A stretch of 64,000 bases of DNA from Zygnema cylindricum (GCA_037447655.1 JBBHKE010003570.1:126565-190564), one strand, 5' to 3'; shown: positions 47,107-58,330, numbered from the stretch's first letter. The notes: generated by a model not told the origin, from the letters alone. A program made the numbers and translations.

Positions 47107-48177
47107 CAGTGTGGCCATTTTGGGCAGAAACGGACCACCTCCTTCGTCGCAGGATCGTACTGGTGGCACGGGTTGCGGACCCAAGTCAATCGGATTGTGC
47201 AGACGTGTTCCTCTTGTGACCGAGTCAAAGCAGCTTTTGACAAAAAGGGAGGTGCTCAGCTTCATTCCCTTCCCATCAGGGGAATGTTTTATCGGTGGTC
47301 TTTGGATCTGCTGGGTCCTCTCCCCACTAGCAGACGAGGGAACCGCTTTGTATTGGTAATGATAGAGCATTTTTCCAAGTGGATCAAATTGGTGGTCTTA
47401 CCTAGGAAGGAGTCCAAAGCGATTGCGGGCGCATTCTTGCAGAGAGTGCTTTCCCAATTTAGGGCCTCAGCTGAAGTTCTGACCGACCAGGGCTCCGAAT
47501 TTGCGGGAGAATTCCCCAACTTGTGCCTCATCGACCACGAGCTGACCAGCCGAGACCACCCATAAGCCGACGGTTTGGCCGAAAGGTGCGTACGTTCACT
47601 CCGTAAATATGCTGTGGAAGAGGATCTAGGAGAGTGGGATAGAAGGGTGCCTTGGATCGCCATGGGGTACCGATTCAGCCGGCAAGCATCCCTCCTCTCT
47701 TACAGCCCATATTTCATTTTGTTCGGACGGCATCCCATCCTCCCCGGCGCTGCCTCGGCCCAAGCAGTGGTCCTTCGGGAGATGGACGGCAAGGGAACAG
47801 TTGGAAAATTGATTGCCGACAGGGCCAAGGTATTTCACCGGGAAATGCCTCTGGCCATGGGGAATTTACAAGCAGCTCAGCACCGAGATCAACTCCGGTA
47901 TTCGCAACGCCGGAGCGGGAATTTTGTCCCGCGACAACGGCGATTTTTGCTCGGGGATTTCGTGTATCAGATGCAACAGAAAAAGGACACTTTGGACATT
48001 TCAGCGGGGAGGGTGATTTTGAAAGTAGTGGAAGTCTCCAATAAGGGGGTCTTGACACTTGAAGGGAAGGATGGACGGAGGATCAAGGAAAATCAGATCA
48101 ATATGGCTCCTTGTCACCTCCGGGGATTGGAAGACGAACCTAATTTTCACCTTACCTATTTTGCTGATCCCCCTTTG
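47107..48177 (+). pseudogene. Gypsy G integrase
   Basis: This domain would insert the element DNA into chromosomes. Removing copia A with one ACCAG joins RNase H in frame to HHCC-like sequence (HFGQKRT...YWWHGLRTQVNRIVQTCSSCDRVK). The core has DLLGPLPTS (first Asp), LTDQGSEFAGEF (second Asp) and ADGLAERCVRSLR, where the glutamate follows a TAA at 47563-47565. The C-terminal module reads FLLGDFVYQMQQKKD...RIKENQINMAPCHL. No chromodomain is seen; a PHD-like finger follows. Confidence 0.9.
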
Positions 48178-48321
48178 TGTTCCTCCGAATGCCTCTCATC
48201 TTCCTCCCAGAATTCTGTAGCAGTTTGTGATCGATGCGACCAGTGTTGGCATCAATCTTGTCTCCCCTCCTCTAGGGACCCTCGTCCTAAACCCTCTGCT
48301 CTCTAGTTCTGCGGGAAGTGC
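48178..48321 (+). pseudogene. PHD-like zinc finger at the integrase C-terminus
   Basis: Cysteines and histidine follow the C4HC3 spacing of PHD fingers: C-x3-C, then 11 residues, CDRC, x4 with Trp before His (CDQCWH), x2-C (HQSC), then LPSS and finally FCGKC. A TAG at 48304-48306 sits where PHD fingers have a conserved Trp two residues before the sixth Cys, consistent with TGG to TAG. PHD fingers usually read the histone H3 tail, so this may guide integration. The first pair is x3 rather than the usual x2. It is in frame with integrase. Confidence 0.75.
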
Positions 48322-48375
48322 GAATTGGGGGGGTAATTATTCAAAAGTCTTAGTCCAAGTTGACTAAGAGGTGGA

Positions 48376-48643
48376 GAAATCAAGGACCCGGCTCCACCTC
48401 TAAGGATTCCCTCCTTTCCCCCAACCAGGAGGGGGAAGGAGAGGGGGAGGGGATATCTTTTCGCCCTCCCCATGCACTCATCCCCACCTTTGCATGCATG
48501 CCCACAGGAACAAGGCGGGCATCATTAGGCACAAGCATGGTTGTGGGGAGCATTCCCATTCTGGGGAAGGTTGTTTGCAGGACCCCAATGCCAATTACCC
48601 GGGCAGTGGGCCCTCCTCTGATGTTTCCGGCACGCTCGACAGC
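48376..48643 (+). repeat. Extra copy of the gypsy G LTR tail before the 3' LTR
   Basis: 268 bp nearly identical to 49842-50107, ending CTCGACA-GC directly against TGTCAAG of the 3' LTR. It includes the purine run aggagggggaaggagagggg. The arrangement (LTR end, 2 bp, LTR start) resembles a two-LTR junction with most of the first LTR deleted. Confidence 0.8.
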
Positions 48644-50107
48644 TGTCAAGCTCATGTGCTTCACAGGCACCCCTTTTATCTTACCAAGGATTCCCGGGCC
48701 TTTTTCCTCTGTACGGTCATTAAAGTACGGGGAAAGGAGCGCACTCAGCCGGACCAGATCCTTCTATTTTCTTAACTGAACGGAACGCACTTTATTTCGC
48801 GACTAACGGAGGCCGGACGACAAATTTACTCCGTTCCAAAGATTACCATCCTGTTACATGTTACCAGTTGCCAACTGTCCCATTGGGGGCTACATTGTGG
48901 AACGCCATGTAACTTTTGGGATAGTCTTGTAGATTTTGCTGTTGGCTATCAGTAGGACGTTAGTTCAGGTCCACCAGCCGGGTAGAGCATTTATTAAAGT
49001 AAGTCAAAGTTGGGCGTTTCACGTCAATTTAGAACTTTGTTGCTCAGGATTATGTCATAGAAAAACCCGTGGCTTCTAATCTAGCCGAAGATAGTCGCCT
49101 AAATTTTTGCCCTGAGTGAAGTACAACATGTTTTGTCTTATGTCCGTACGATAACAATTCCTGGCCGATTATTGGCTCCTGGTATTGTTTTGACTTTGGT
49201 ACTATCGGTAGGACAAACTTGGCTTGTATAAGGCACTTGGGGCCGAGGGAGACAAGTTGCTGTTTCAGTACTGTCTCATGAGAAAAACCCTAGAAATTCC
49301 AGCAAACTTTCTTGTGGAGAACTTTTGTTTTGCATGTGGTTGTGACCCTATTGCCATCTTGGTTTGCATCTGTCCTTTGTGGAAATCGTAGTCTGGTTGG
49401 GTGGTTGGCACCATCTTTCCTGTTTTGGGCGGTTTGGGGACTGGTGTTTGTTGGAAACCAAGAAGGGTCTTGCCGGTTCCGGGTCGCGGAAACCGAGTAG
49501 TTAAGGAGGTCTTACCTGTTTCGGGGTTTTCAGGGGGAGATTTCTTCTCCTTTTGGTTGCCAACGTCACGTTTTGAGGGTAGGTTGAGCTCGCTTGCTAT
49601 TATTCCACATTTTAACTTTATTTCTCTATTTTTCAAAAGGCAAGGTGATATTGTTAATTCTGAGACAACATTTTTATATTTCTATCCATTCATTTTTCTG
49701 AGTAGAAGCATCTGGGTTCTCTCTTTGGTAGTCATTTTTGGGGCTCTGGTTGGGTTTCTTCCGGGGTCGATTACCAGAATCTTTTGTACCAAAATAGTGG
49801 ATTTTGAGAGGATTTTTGTTAGGCTTCCAACAGATTGTCACTAAATCAAGGACCTGGCTCCACCTCTCGGGATTCCCTCCTTTCCCCTGTCCAGGAGGGG
49901 GAAGGAGAGGGGGAGGGGATATCTTTTCGCCCTCCCCAAGCACTCATCCCCACCTTTACATGCATGCCCACAGGAACAAGGCGGGCATCATTGGGCACAA
50001 GCATGGTTGTGGGGAGCATGCGTATTCTGGGGAAGGTTGTTTGCAGGACCCCAATACCAATTACTTGGGCAGTGGGCCTTCCTCTGATGTTTCCGGCACA
50101 CTTGACA
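48644..50107 (+). repeat. 3' LTR of gypsy G, full length
   Basis: Begins TGTCAAG and ends CTTGACA, 1464 bp, followed by GTTC and copia C sequence. Its first 1197 bp match the 5' LTR; its last 267 bp match 48376-48643. Confidence 0.8.
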
Positions 50108-50158
50108 GTTCCACGGCTGACTCCTCCTCGGTCTGATTTGTAAGTGCAAGATCATCAT
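50108..50158 (-). pseudogene. 51-bp fragment of copia C between G and D
   Basis: Matches the complement of copia D near 53690-53745, joining the C fragments at 25569 and 56569. It shows that G and D landed only about 50 bp apart in C. Confidence 0.85.
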
Positions 50159-51187
50159 TGTAGAAATAAAAGGTTATTTTAGTATTTTCTAGGTTTTGCA
50201 AAATGCAGAAAAGAAGCCGAGGCAGTCTGCCTCTAACTTATCTCTTCAGCTCCCACACTTGTCGTAGTCACTGAAGGTTGAAGAGGGAGCTAAAGCCATG
50301 GCTGCCTATGCTGATTAGAGATAGAGTTACGGGTTGTAGATTTTGGTAGATTTACCAAAATGTAAATTGACCGACCTAGGGTTTGAACCTGGTACCTACC
50401 GCCGGTCAACTAAGCCTGTTAACTTACCCATTTAGTCTGCCATCATACTTGAGGATGATTAGTTTGATAGATATTTAAATGTTAACACGTAGTCTATTTC
50501 ATTTAACGGATATTTAAACATAGACACAGTTTATAAAGTACGGCGTACGAAACATCCGAAACGAATACTGCGCATTTTGGTTGGAAAGCGAAACAAATAC
50601 TGCGGAAGTATTTATGACGGTCACGATTGTAATCCGGCTTAATCGGACGGCCATGACGCATGCCGAGATCGTGGAATAGGTTTTCGGCGGTTTGCGGTTG
50701 ACGTCACGTCAATTGCCACGTGGCAAAATCACATTGGATTGCAACATCTCCAAGGATTCCAAGAACGAATCCAAAAATGGCATGTGTCGACTTGTTGGCC
50801 ATGTTGTACAATATCCGTACATAAAGTACATCGGCACTTGTACCTTATGTACGATACACTATTATGATTGGTGCCGTACTTCAGTAGATAGAGTTTAGAG
50901 AGAGATAGGACTTAGAAAAATTTGATAGATTGGACCATCTCTCCCAAAAAGCTTCTGTACAAAAGGTCAACTTTGACCCTTCATAACTTACTGCTCAGGG
51001 GAGCAAATTCAGAGATTCTTTTTTCTATAGACTCAGGGGAATCTTCCATTTACAGGGGTGAAGGTGTCAGACTTTTTGTTTGCCAGGGTGGCAGTTATTC
51101 TTGCTGAAACACAAAGGGGTCAGGGTTATCCTAGAGGCTTTGTGTGAGCTGCCTACTCTGAGGTCCTATGGAGGTCTCAGAGTTACA
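50159..51187 (+). repeat. 5' LTR of copia D
   Basis: Begins TGTAGAAATAAAAGG and ends CAGAGTTACA. It contains TATAAA at 50532-50537, GCCACGTGGC near 50715 and a tRNA-like block near 50370-50420. It also holds the gag start ATG at 51168. Confidence 0.96.
50532..50537 (+). promoter_or_regulatory. TATA box of copia D LTR
   Basis: TATAAA followed by GTACGGCGTACG, a context conserved on the coding strand of the A LTR and repeated in the D 3' LTR at 55913. Transcription would start about 30 bp on, leaving roughly 600 nt before gag. Confidence 0.5.
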
Positions 51188-54100
51188 GGTTATGGGCCCA
51201 CCATCTAGGGTGCCCATATTCAATGGAGCTGGCTTCATATACTGGGAAAGTATGATGATAGGAGCTCTATGTGAGAAACGGTTTTGGGGAATAGTGAGTG
51301 GACGGGTGAGGCTTCCATCCAGTCTTGGGATACCTCCAGGGCTTACAGGAGGAAAATTCACTAGAGATGCAGATTCATCTTCAACGGAGGAGACAAAGGA
51401 AGGAGAGGTGGTGGACAAAGGCAAGGAGAAGGAGACGGTCACACCAATAGGAGCCGGTTCGGCATTCATGTCACCTATTCCGAGGAACGAGGAGAATGAT
51501 ATCAATACATGGGACTACAACAATATGGCGGCTAAGCACTTCATCCTCCGCCATCTTACTCAAGGGCTTGCATCACCCCATTTGCCAGTAGAGAGGGCAT
51601 CCGATCTTTGGATGGCTCTCATAGAGATGTATCGAAGTGGTACGATTCAGCAACAACAGTTGGCTGATCAGAAAATTAAGGAGTATGTATACAAAGGAGG
51701 GAAGATGTTGGATTTTTGCAATGAGCTTGCTACACTTTTCATAGAACTAGAAAGTGCTGGAAAAGTATTTAGTGGAAAAGAAAAGGTTAACTGTTTACTG
51801 ATGAAGTTACCCGAGGAGTTCGAGAACATAGTCAACCGTGTGCAGGACTTGGCGAACTCAAGGTGGATTTGGAATTCAGTGGTAGGGATGATTCTCGTTC
51901 GCGAGAATACAATTGAGATCCGAAGAGGAGGAAAGAGTGGGCAAGCTTTGGCAGCCGGGACCGATTGGAGAAACAATGATTCCAGAAAACAAGTTGGAAA
52001 TTATTGAGGGGAGGGGCAGAAAAATCAGACCGAGGAGTTCGGACCAAGGACTCTTAAGGGACTGTGCCATTTTTGTAAGAAACCCGGGCACTATATGGCT
52101 GAATGCACTACGTGAACCGAGCTGCGGTTAAAGGAGGGGCAGATTGGTGGACCCCCGAGAGGAAAGAAAAAGGCCCTTGTGACGCAGGTACATGAGGCGG
52201 AATCCGAGGACGAGGACGATGAACTCCTATTGGATGAGGAGTTGGAAACGAAAAACGAGGTCGAAATTCCACGAAAACTGAAATGTGCTTTCGGTGGATT
52301 GAAAGGTGAAGCCGGCTGGATTGTAGATTTAGGAGCATCCATGCACATGTGTAAAGATAAACACCTGTTCACTAAGATACGAAAGATTCCCACCGTAGAG
52401 ATAGAGTACGGGGATGGGAGGATAGTCACTACTACTATTGTAGGATCGGTAGATCTAAAAGTGTTAGTAGAAGGAAAGACATCTATAGTTACATTCTCCG
52501 ATGTGTTGTTTATTCCGGAGCTGAACAAAAACCTCATCTCTACGTCTGTTTTAGATGATAAGGGTTTTGATACTAGCACTAGGAAGGGAGTCTTTACTGC
52601 TAGCTTTGAGGAGGAAGTTTATTTCACTGCTGAAAAAGGTAGCCAAGCGATGTTTAGGCTGATTTTAAGCAATGAAAAGAAGAAACTTTATTATGCTAGT
52701 GTTCATGATATAATGTTGTGGCATAAGAGGCTTGGGCATGTGAATCTAGATAAGTTATGAGAGATGAAAAAGATGGGAGTAGTGGAAGGGATTCAGTTCG
52801 GTGAAAGTGAGAATCTAAGTGATTGTAGTGGATGTGCTCAAGGTAAAGCACACAGGTTGCCCTTCCCAAAAACTGCCACCAATAAGGGAGAAAAGATTCT
52901 AGATTTAGTACACACAGATATTTGGGGGCCGGCCAGAGTGCCATTACCCGGGGGGAAGAGATTTATGATGACTATCACCGATGATTGGTCTCGGTATTCC
53001 AAGGTGTATTTTTTGAAAAATAAGTCAGGAGCTCAGGAATGTTTTAAACAATATAAAGCATGGAGTGAAAAACTCCATGAAACCTCAATCAAGAGAGTAA
53101 AGAGTGAATATGGTGGAGAGTATACCTCTAACCAGTTTGAGGATTTTTTGAGAGAAGATGGAGTGCAACACCAAAAGACAGTTCCTCAAAATCCTGAGCA
53201 GAATGGTGTAGCGGAAAGATTAAATAGAATATTGAGTGATAGTGCTAGGAGTATGCTGTCCGATAAGAAGATAGGAAAGAAGTTTTTGGCCGAAGCAATG
53301 AACTGTACAAATTATCTCAAAAATAGAGTTCTTACTTCAGCAGTAAAAGGCCAAACACCTTATGAGAGATGGACAGGCCGAAAACCAGATGTTTCACACT
53401 TAAAAGTTTTCGGTAGTCAAGTGTTCAGTTTAGACACGGATCGGTCAAACAGGAAGTTAGACCCAAAAGGAAAACCAGGATATCTGCTAGGATATGATGA
53501 AGATGTAAAAGGATATAGAGTCTATGATCTCAAAAGAGAGGATATTATTCTAGTGAAGCATCTAGTGGTTATGGAGGAAGGAAAATCTATTGATCCCTTT
53601 AAGCATACAAGGACAGTCAAGATCAGATTTGAGTCAAAAAATTCTGATGACTTTCAGCTTCCTAACTATCCAAATTTTTAAGAAGATGATGATCTTGCAG
53701 GTACGGATCAGATCGAGAAGGACCCAAATGTGGAACCCCTAGTATTAACTCCAACCGAAGCGGAAGACGTGGTGGAAATCGACCCGGAATCAAGGGATAG
53801 GGGAGAAGTAGAAACTGTTCGGAAAAATCCAAGAGAACCATCTATTCCGGCAACCGAGTTTGAGAGAGGAAGAAGAACCAGCAAAAGACTGCAAGAGAGA
53901 CAAGTTAACAATAAGGTAACCAAACTGTCTCACCCTGATGAACCTCAAACTTATAATGAGGCAATGACTTGTCCTGAAAGAAACCGGTGGAAAACAGCCA
54001 TAAATGAGGAGATGGCCTCGAATATGGCGGCCGATACATGGGAATTGGTGGATTGTCCTCCTAACAAGAAGCTAATTGGGTGTAAGTGGGTATTTAAGCT

Positions 54101-55526
54101 GAAACTCAACCCGGATAACACCATTGAGCGCTACAAGGCTCGGTTAGTGGCGAAGGGATTTACCCAGAAAGAGGGAATTGACTACGAGGAGACTTTTGCT
54201 CCAGTCGTTAGGTTTCCTTCGGTTCGGATACTTCTCAGTATGGCGGCAGCAAAAGACATGGAAGTGCATCAGATGGACATCAAGACGGCCTTCCTACATG
54301 GAGAGTTGGAAGAGGAAATTTTTATGCGACAACCCGAAGGATTTGTGGAGCAAGGGGAGGAAAGCAAGGTATGCCGATTGATCAAATCTTTGTATGGGCT
54401 GAGACAGGCGCCCCGGCAATGGAACAAGAAGCTCGATGAGTTTCTTACACGTTTGGGATATATTCGGATCAGCTCAGATCACTCTATATATTTGTTTGAA
54501 GATGAGGAAGGAATTATTTTTATTGCAATTTATATCGATGATTTGCTTGTTTTAAGTAAATCTATGGATAAAATAAATAAGTTGAAAAATGATTTAAAAT
54601 GGAGATTTGAGATGAAGGATATGGGAGAAGCAAGGTATATTTTGGGAATTCAGGTAGAAAGGGACAGAGAGAGAAAGATAATCAGATTAACTCAAAAAGA
54701 GTCCATTGGAAACATGTTAGAAAAATTCCAAATGGACAAGGCTAATAGTTGTACCACTCCTATGGATTTAAAGAAGGGAAGTGAGGGGAGTGAGGAAGAG
54801 GGAGTTATAATCTTAGATGATGAGGTAGGCCCGGAAAAGAAAAGATTTATGCAGACCATCCCTTATAGACAAGTAGTGGGCAGCCTAATATATTTTATGA
54901 ATTGTACCCGTCCGGACATAGCCGCAGCTGTAGGAGTACTAAGTAGGAGTCTGAATGCTCCCACTAAGAAAGATTGGGAGGCAGCTAAGAGAGTCCTTAG
55001 ATATCCCATAGGAACTAGGGATCTATGGTTGCATTTGGGTGGGAAAAATACTGACATCACCACTTGGAGTGATGCCAGCTATGGGGATGCTCCTATGAGG
55101 AGATGCACATCTGGAAATGTATTGTATGTGGGTGATGGGGCTTGCTGCTGGAGCAGCAAGCAACAAAAAGTGATTGCTCAGTCCACCATGGAGGCTGAGT
55201 ACATGGCTTCTTGCTCTGCTGTAAAAGAATTAATGTGGGTCAAGTCTTTGCTTGGTGAGCTTGGTCAACTTAAGAGTGGTGTCTAAAAAGTGTTTTGTGA
55301 TAATCAGGCTGCCATTGCCATTTCTGCCAATCCTAAACATCACTTTAAAGCTAAACACATGGACATTAGGCTTAGCTTTGTTAGGGAGAAAGTAGAAAAC
55401 AAGATAATCAGTTTGGAGTATAAACCAGATAGTGAAATGGTTGCTGATATGATGACCAAACCTGTTCCTTCCCCTAAACTAATTTTCTGCCGGGAGAAGT
55501 GTGGTCTTAAAATAAAGAGTGACTAG
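51168..55526 (+). pseudogene. Copia D gag-pol, single frame with five stops
   Basis: The frame starts at ATG 51168, 20 nt before the LTR end, and reads MEVSELQ then VMGPPSR through the PBS. All later parts keep this frame; only stops break it, at 52005, about 52119, 52758, 53679 and 55284. Domains: gag with knuckle CHFCKKPGHYMAEC (about 52068-52110); protease WIVDLGASMHMC, where the usual DSG is DLG, a lost catalytic neighbour; integrase DIWGPARVP, SEYGGEYTS (usual SDNGGEY changed) and NPEQNGVAERLNR; RT with LYGLRQAPRQWN and YIDD (54531-54542); and RNase H STMEAEYMASCSAVKELMWV, DNQAAIAISANP, HMDIRLSFVREKV. It is dead, but it shows the ancestral layout clearly. Confidence 0.93.
51188..51202 (+). 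other. Primer-binding site of copia D
   Basis: GGTTATGGGCCCACC immediately after the LTR, complementary to an internal stretch of plant initiator tRNA-Met ending at the anticodon. The same bases encode VMGPP of gag. Confidence 0.85.
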
Positions 55527-55539
55527 AAAATAAGGGGAG
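55527..55539 (+). other. Polypurine tract of copia D
   Basis: AAAATAAGGGGAG directly before the 3' LTR. The same tract, as CTCCCCTTATTT on the plus strand, borders the left LTRs of A and B, with close variants in C and C2. Confidence 0.8.
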
Positions 55540-56568
55540 TGTAGAAATCGATGGTTATTTTAGTATTGTCTAGGTTTTGGAAAATGCAGAAAAGAAGCCG
55601 AGGCAGTCTGCCTCTAACTTCTCTCTTCAGCTCCCACACTTGTCGTAGTCACTGAAGGTTGAAGAGGGAGCTAGAGCCATGGCTGCCTATGCTGATTAGA
55701 GATAGAGTTACGGGTTGTATATTTTGGTAGATTTACCAAAATGTAAATTGACGGACCTAGGGTTTGAACCTAGTACCTACCGCCCGTCAACTTAGCCTGT
55801 AGCCTTAGCCATTTAGTCTGCCATCATACTTAAGGATGATTAGTTTGATAGGTATTTAAATGTTAACACGTAGTCTATTTCATTTAACGGATATTTAAAC
55901 ATAGACACAGTTTATAAAGTACGGCGTACGAAACATCCGAAACGAATACTGCGCATTTTGGTTGGAAAGCGAAACAAATACTGCGGAAGTATTTATGACG
56001 GTCACGATTGTAATCCGGCTTAATCGGACGGCCACGAAGCATGCCGAGATCGTGGAATAGGTTTTCGGCGGTTTGCGGTTGACGTCACGTCAATTGCCAC
56101 GTGGCAAAATCACATTGTATTGCGACATCTCCTGGGATTCCAAGAACGAATCCAAAAATGGCATGTGTGACTTGTTAGCCATGTTGTACAATATCCGTAC
56201 ATAAAGTACATCGGCACTTGTACCTTATGTACGATACACTATTATGATTGGTGCCGTACTTCAGTAGATAGAGTTTAGAGAGAGATAGGACTTAGAAAAA
56301 TTTGATAGATTGGACCCTCTCTCCTAGAGAGCTTCTGTACAAAAGGTCAACTTTGACCCTTCATAACTTACTGCTCAGGGGAGCAAATTCAGAGATTCTT
56401 TTTGCTATAGACTCAGGGGAGTCTTGCCTTTAGAGGGGTAAAGGTGGTCATACTTTTTGTTTGCCAGGGTGGCAGTTATTCTTACTGAAACACAAAGGGG
56501 TTAGGGTTATCCTAGAGGCTTCGTGTGAGCTGCCTACTCTGAGGTCCTATGGAGGTCTCAGAGTTACA
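55540..56568 (+). repeat. 3' LTR of copia D
   Basis: Begins TGTAGAAATCGATGG and ends CAGAGTTACA, the same length as the 5' LTR. Confidence 0.96.
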
Positions 56569-58330
56569 ATCATCTTTTCAAAGACTTGGATAATTAGGAA
56601 GCTCAAAGTCATCAGAATTTTCTATCTCAAATGTGATTTTAACTGTCTTTATATGCTTAAAGGGATCTATAAAATTCCTTTCGTCCATAACCACTAGATG
56701 CTTCACTAAGATTATATCTTCTCTCTTAAGATCATATACTCTATATCCTTTTACATCTTCATCATATCCTAGCAAATATCATGGTTTTCCTCTCGGATCG
56801 AACTTCCAATTTGACCGATCTGTGTCTAGATTGAACACTTGACTACCAAAAACCTTTAAGTGTGAAACATCTGGTTTTCAGCCGGTCCACCTCTCATAAG
56901 GATTTTGGCCTTTTACTGCCAAAGGAAAAACTCTATTCTTAAGATAGTTAGCACAGTTCATTCTTTCTGCCCAAAATCTCTTTCCTGTCTTCTTATCCGA
57001 CTACATACTCCTAGCACTTTCACGTAGTGTCCTATTTAACCTCTCGGTTACACCATTCTCCGCAGGGTTTTCAGGGATTCTCTTTTGATGTTGCACTCTA
57101 TCTTCTCTCAAAAATTCCTCAAACTGATTGGAGGTATATTCTCCCCCATTATCACTCCTTACTATCTTAATAGAGGTTTCATGAAGTTTCTCACTCCACG
57201 CTTTATAATCCTTAAATACTTGTGGAGCCTCTGATTTATTTTTCAAATATTACACTCTAGAATACCGAGACCAATTGTCAGTGATTGTCATCATAAACCT
57301 ATTTTCCCCGAGTGAAGGCACTTTGGCCAGTCCCCAAATATCAGTGTGTACCAAGTCTAAAACATTTTCTCCTTTATAAGTAGCTTCCGTTGGGAAGGGT
57401 AACTTGTGTGCCTTACCTTGAGCACAACCACTACAGTCTTTTAGGTTTTCACTTTCTTCAAACTGAATTCCTTCCACTATTTCTATCTTTTTCATTTATT
57501 TCAACTTATCTCAATGCACATGTCCAAGCCTCTTATGCCACAACATAATATCATGAACACCAGCATAATAAAGTTTCTTCTTTTCATTGCTTAAAATCAG
57601 CCTAAACATCCCTATGCTACCTTTTTCAGCAGTGAAATAAACTTCCTCCTCTAAGCTAGCAGTAAAGGTTCCATTTCTAGTGCTAGTCTCAAAACCCTTA
57701 TAATCCAACACAGACGTTGAGATAAGGTTTTTGTTCAACTCTGGAACGAACAACACATCAGAGAATGTCACTATGGATGTTTTTCCCTCCACTAAGACAT
57801 TTAGATCTACCGATCCCACCATAGTAGTAGTGACTACTCTCCTATCCCCATATAATATCTCTACGGTGGGAATCTTTCTCATCTTAGTGAACAGGTGTTT
57901 GTCCTTACATATGTGCATGGAGGCACCCGAATCCACAATCCAACCTCCTTCACCTTTTAATCCTCTGAAGGCACATTTATGCTTTTGTGGAATTTTGTCC
58001 TCGTTCTTCGTCTCCAACTTCTTATCCACCAATAGCTCATCTTCCTCGTCTTCAGATTCCTCCTCATGTACTTGCGTCACAATAGCCTTTTTCTTTCCTT
58101 TCGGAGCTCCACCGATCTGCCCCTCCTTTAATCGTAGTTCGGTTAGCTTAGAGCACTCAGCCATATAGTGCCTTGGTTTCTTACAGAAATGACACAGCCC
58201 CTTGGGAGCCCTCAGTCCCAGCTCATCGGACTGATTTTTGCTGCCACCCCCCTCCGTAGTTTCCTACCGGTTTTGTGGGATCCTTGTTCCTCCATTCGGT
58301 CCCTGCTACCAAGGCTTGCCCACTATTTCC

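Larger units (their letters stand above)
25570..50107 (+). mobile_element. Ty3/gypsy element G with captured DNA methyltransferase and PHD finger
   Basis: The element begins TGTCAAG (25570) and ends CTTGACA (50107), perfect inverted termini. A 4-bp GTTC flanks it at 25566-25569 and 50108-50111, and copia C sequence continues on both sides. Internal order after removing copia E and A: gag, protease, cytosine methyltransferase, RT, RNase H, integrase, PHD-like finger. RT before integrase is the Ty3/gypsy order. Gag to RNase H share one frame, and integrase joins in frame across copia A. Several stop codons make this copy inactive. The LTRs differ by roughly 4-5% in the stretch compared by eye. 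Confidence 0.9.
50159..56568 (+). mobile_element. Copia element D
   Basis: Both LTRs are 1029 bp, with a perfect 5-bp target duplication ATCAT at 50154-50158 and 56569-56573. It belongs to the same LTR family as C but in the opposite orientation, and is inserted into C. LTR divergence is about 4% by eye. Confidence 0.96.
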
